This document shows, one piece after another, positions 5,783 through 7,163 of a DNA stretch of 7,163 bases. Position 1 is the stretch's first letter. Each line of letters opens with the position of its first letter. Below the pieces are notes generated by a model that ran no database searches, was not told the DNA's origin, and was given only the letters and a program-made list of their open reading frames with translations. The DNA lies in the NCBI GenBank assembly GCA_002049885.1, contig MVCS01000062.1, forward strand, positions 1 through 7,163, read 5' to 3'. The position numbers were made by a program, and so were the translations under genes. Origin of the DNA: Planctomycetales bacterium 4484_123 (GTDB lineage Bacteria > Planctomycetota > Phycisphaerae > SM23-33).

Positions 5783-7163
5783 GGGTCTCCTCGTATTCGC
5801 GGGCAGGAACCGAATCGGCCACGATGCCCGCCCCGACCTGCACGTACACCTTCCCGCCGCTGATGACCATGGTCCGCAGGGCGATGCACGTGTCCATGTT
5901 GCCCCCGAAGTCCACGTATCCCACCGCCCCGGCGTAGGGCCCGCGGCGAGTGGGCTCGAACTCGTCGATGATCTCCATCGCCCGGATCTTTGGCGCCCCG
6001 CTGACGGTGCCCACCGGCAGCGAGGCCCGCAGGGCGTCGAAGGCGGTGTTGCCCTCGGCCAGCTCGCCGGTGACATTGGAGACGATGTGCATCACGTGGC
6101 TGTAGCGCTCGATGGTCATCACGTCGGACAGTTGGATGGACCTCGGCCGGGCGACACGCCCCACGTCGTTGCGGGCCAGGTCCACCAGCATGACGTGCTC
6201 AGCCCGCTCCTTCTCGTCGGCCAGCAGCTCCGCTTCCAGGGCTTGGTCCTCCTCCTCGGTGCTGCCCCGCCGCCGCGTGCCGGCCAGCGGGCGCGAGGTG
6301 ACCACGCCGTCCTCCACACGGCAGAGGATCTCCGGCGATGAGCCCACGAGGGTGACCTCCGGCACCGCCAGCACGAACATGAACGGCGAGGGATTCACCA
6401 CGCGCAGGGCGCGGTAGATGTCGAAGGGCTCCACCGATGTCGTCACCGCCAGCCGCTGGGAGAGCACCACCTGGAAGATGTCCCCCGCGCGAATGTATTC
6501 CTTGCAGGCCTCCACCGCCCGCTCGAAGGCGGGCCTGCTGAAGTTGGACTCGAACGGGACCTCCGGCAACTGGCCCAGGCTGATCTCGCCCACGCCCTGC
6601 CCGCCGCCGCTGCGCAAGCGGTCGATGGTGCGCTCGATGGCCTCGGTGGCCTGGCGATAGGCGCTGCCGGGGTCGTCGGTGACGTGGGCGTTGGAGACCA
6701 CCTTGATGGTCTTGGAGACGTGGTCGAAGATGACCATGGTGCGGTACAGCCCGAAGCTCAGGTCGGGCAGGTCGCGGTCGTCCGGCGGGCCCTCGCCAAG
6801 CCGCTCGTAGTAGCGGATCATGTCGTAGGCCGCATAGCCGACCACTCCGCCAGTGAAGCGCGGCAGGCCCGGCAGGTGGACGGCGCGGTACGGGCGCATC
6901 AACTCCTGCAACTCCTCCAGCGGGTCGTCAGAGACCCTCTCCTCCACCTGCCCGGACCGGCCGGCGATGACGACCCGCTCGCGACGGGCGGTGAAGGTCA
7001 CCTCCGGGTCCACAGCCACGAAGGAAAACCGGGCGATCCGCTCGCCGCCCACGACGCTTTCCAGCAGAAAGGAGTGGCTCACGGGGGCGAAGCCAGCCGG
7101 GCGGGCCAGTCGCTGATACGCACCCACCGGCGTCAGGGCATCGGCCAGAAGCTGCCGATACAC
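5721..7163 (-). CDS. trpE: Anthranilate synthase component I (large subunit), 5' end outside the window
   Basis: 480 residues are present. The enzyme converts chorismate to anthranilate, the first step of tryptophan synthesis, in the cytoplasm with the TrpG glutamine amidotransferase. Visible marks are the tryptophan-feedback motif LLES (residues 33-36 of the fragment), NPSPFMF (257-263), SSPEIL, RPLAGTRRRG (291-300), HVMLVDLARND (323-333), SLPVGTVSGAPK (381-392) and the chorismate/Mg region VQVGAGIVADS (441-451). The last codon in the window is GTG, but TrpE proteins usually read VPVYRxLLAD there, so I take it as an internal valine with about 20-25 residues missing. The LLES motif argues for TrpE rather than PabB. 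No trpG follows; downstream is the convergent kelch remnant, with no clear terminator. Confidence 0.93.
   Translation of the reverse strand: MYRQLLADALTPVGAYQRLARPAGFAPVSHSFLLESVVGGERIARFSFVAVDPEVTFTARRERVVIAGRSGQVEERVSDDPLEELQELMRPYRAVHLPGLPRFTGGVVGYAAYDMIRYYERLGEGPPDDRDLPDLSFGLYRTMVIFDHVSKTIKVVSNAHVTDDPGSAYRQATEAIERTIDRLRSGGGQGVGEISLGQLPEVPFESNFSRPAFERAVEACKEYIRAGDIFQVVLSQRLAVTTSVEPFDIYRALRVVNPSPFMFVLAVPEVTLVGSSPEILCRVEDGVVTSRPLAGTRRRGSTEEEDQALEAELLADEKERAEHVMLVDLARNDVGRVARPRSIQLSDVMTIERYSHVMHIVSNVTGELAEGNTAFDALRASLPVGTVSGAPKIRAMEIIDEFEPTRRGPYAGAVGYVDFGGNMDTCIALRTMVISGGKVYVQVGAGIVADSVPAREYEETLSKARALLRAIEVAEAGFGE

Noticed and set aside
5081..6076. 331-residue minus-strand frame
   Set aside because: Overlaps trpE in another frame and the plus-strand vanZ and propeller frames; composition is shadow-like.

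Overview
The window is GC-rich (about two-thirds GC by eye) and looks like a bacterial chromosome segment. The gene set suggests Planctomycetota, perhaps a Phycisphaerae-like lineage, or a relative. Pointers are a class II (adenosylcobalamin-dependent) ribonucleotide reductase, a PHB-depolymerase-type lipoprotein esterase, a tiny lysine-repeat protein and a kelch-type propeller fragment. This placement is inference from family habits; there is no rRNA or other phylogenetic marker to settle it.

Layout. Bases 1-363 hold no gene I can support. On the minus strand, 364-1131 encodes a secreted lipoprotein of the alpha/beta-hydrolase (esterase/PHB depolymerase-like) type. Upstream of it, also minus, is nrdJ (1287-3182), complete, with its redox cysteines, thiyl-radical cysteine and a C-terminal cysteine cluster. 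A strong GC hairpin follows the nrdJ stop. A divergent, locally AT-rich control region (3183-3486) separates nrdJ from a plus-strand 49-residue protein that is 63% lysine and built of exact 11-residue repeats (3487-3636). That small gene has a textbook Shine-Dalgarno sequence and a textbook intrinsic terminator (3727-3770).

Next on the plus strand is a ParA/Soj/MinD-type ATPase (3832-4836). It has a perfect TATAAT box placed so that transcription should begin exactly on its GTG start codon, which suggests a leaderless mRNA. It carries a proline-rich C-terminal tail and overlaps by 4 bases (GTGA) a VanZ-like small membrane protein (4833-5243), so the two look like one translationally coupled unit. 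No ParB or parS is visible. Immediately after vanZ lies an open stretch (5261-5782) encoding two to three blades of a kelch-like beta-propeller with neither its N- nor C-terminal part: a gene remnant or an assembly junction. It converges on trpE (5721-7163, minus, start beyond the window edge), the large subunit of anthranilate synthase.

The housekeeping functions here (dNTP synthesis, tryptophan synthesis) are ordinary. The less ordinary parts are the lysine-repeat gene with its control region, the leaderless parA-vanZ pair, and the propeller remnant. I see no CRISPR array, transposase, tRNA or rRNA.
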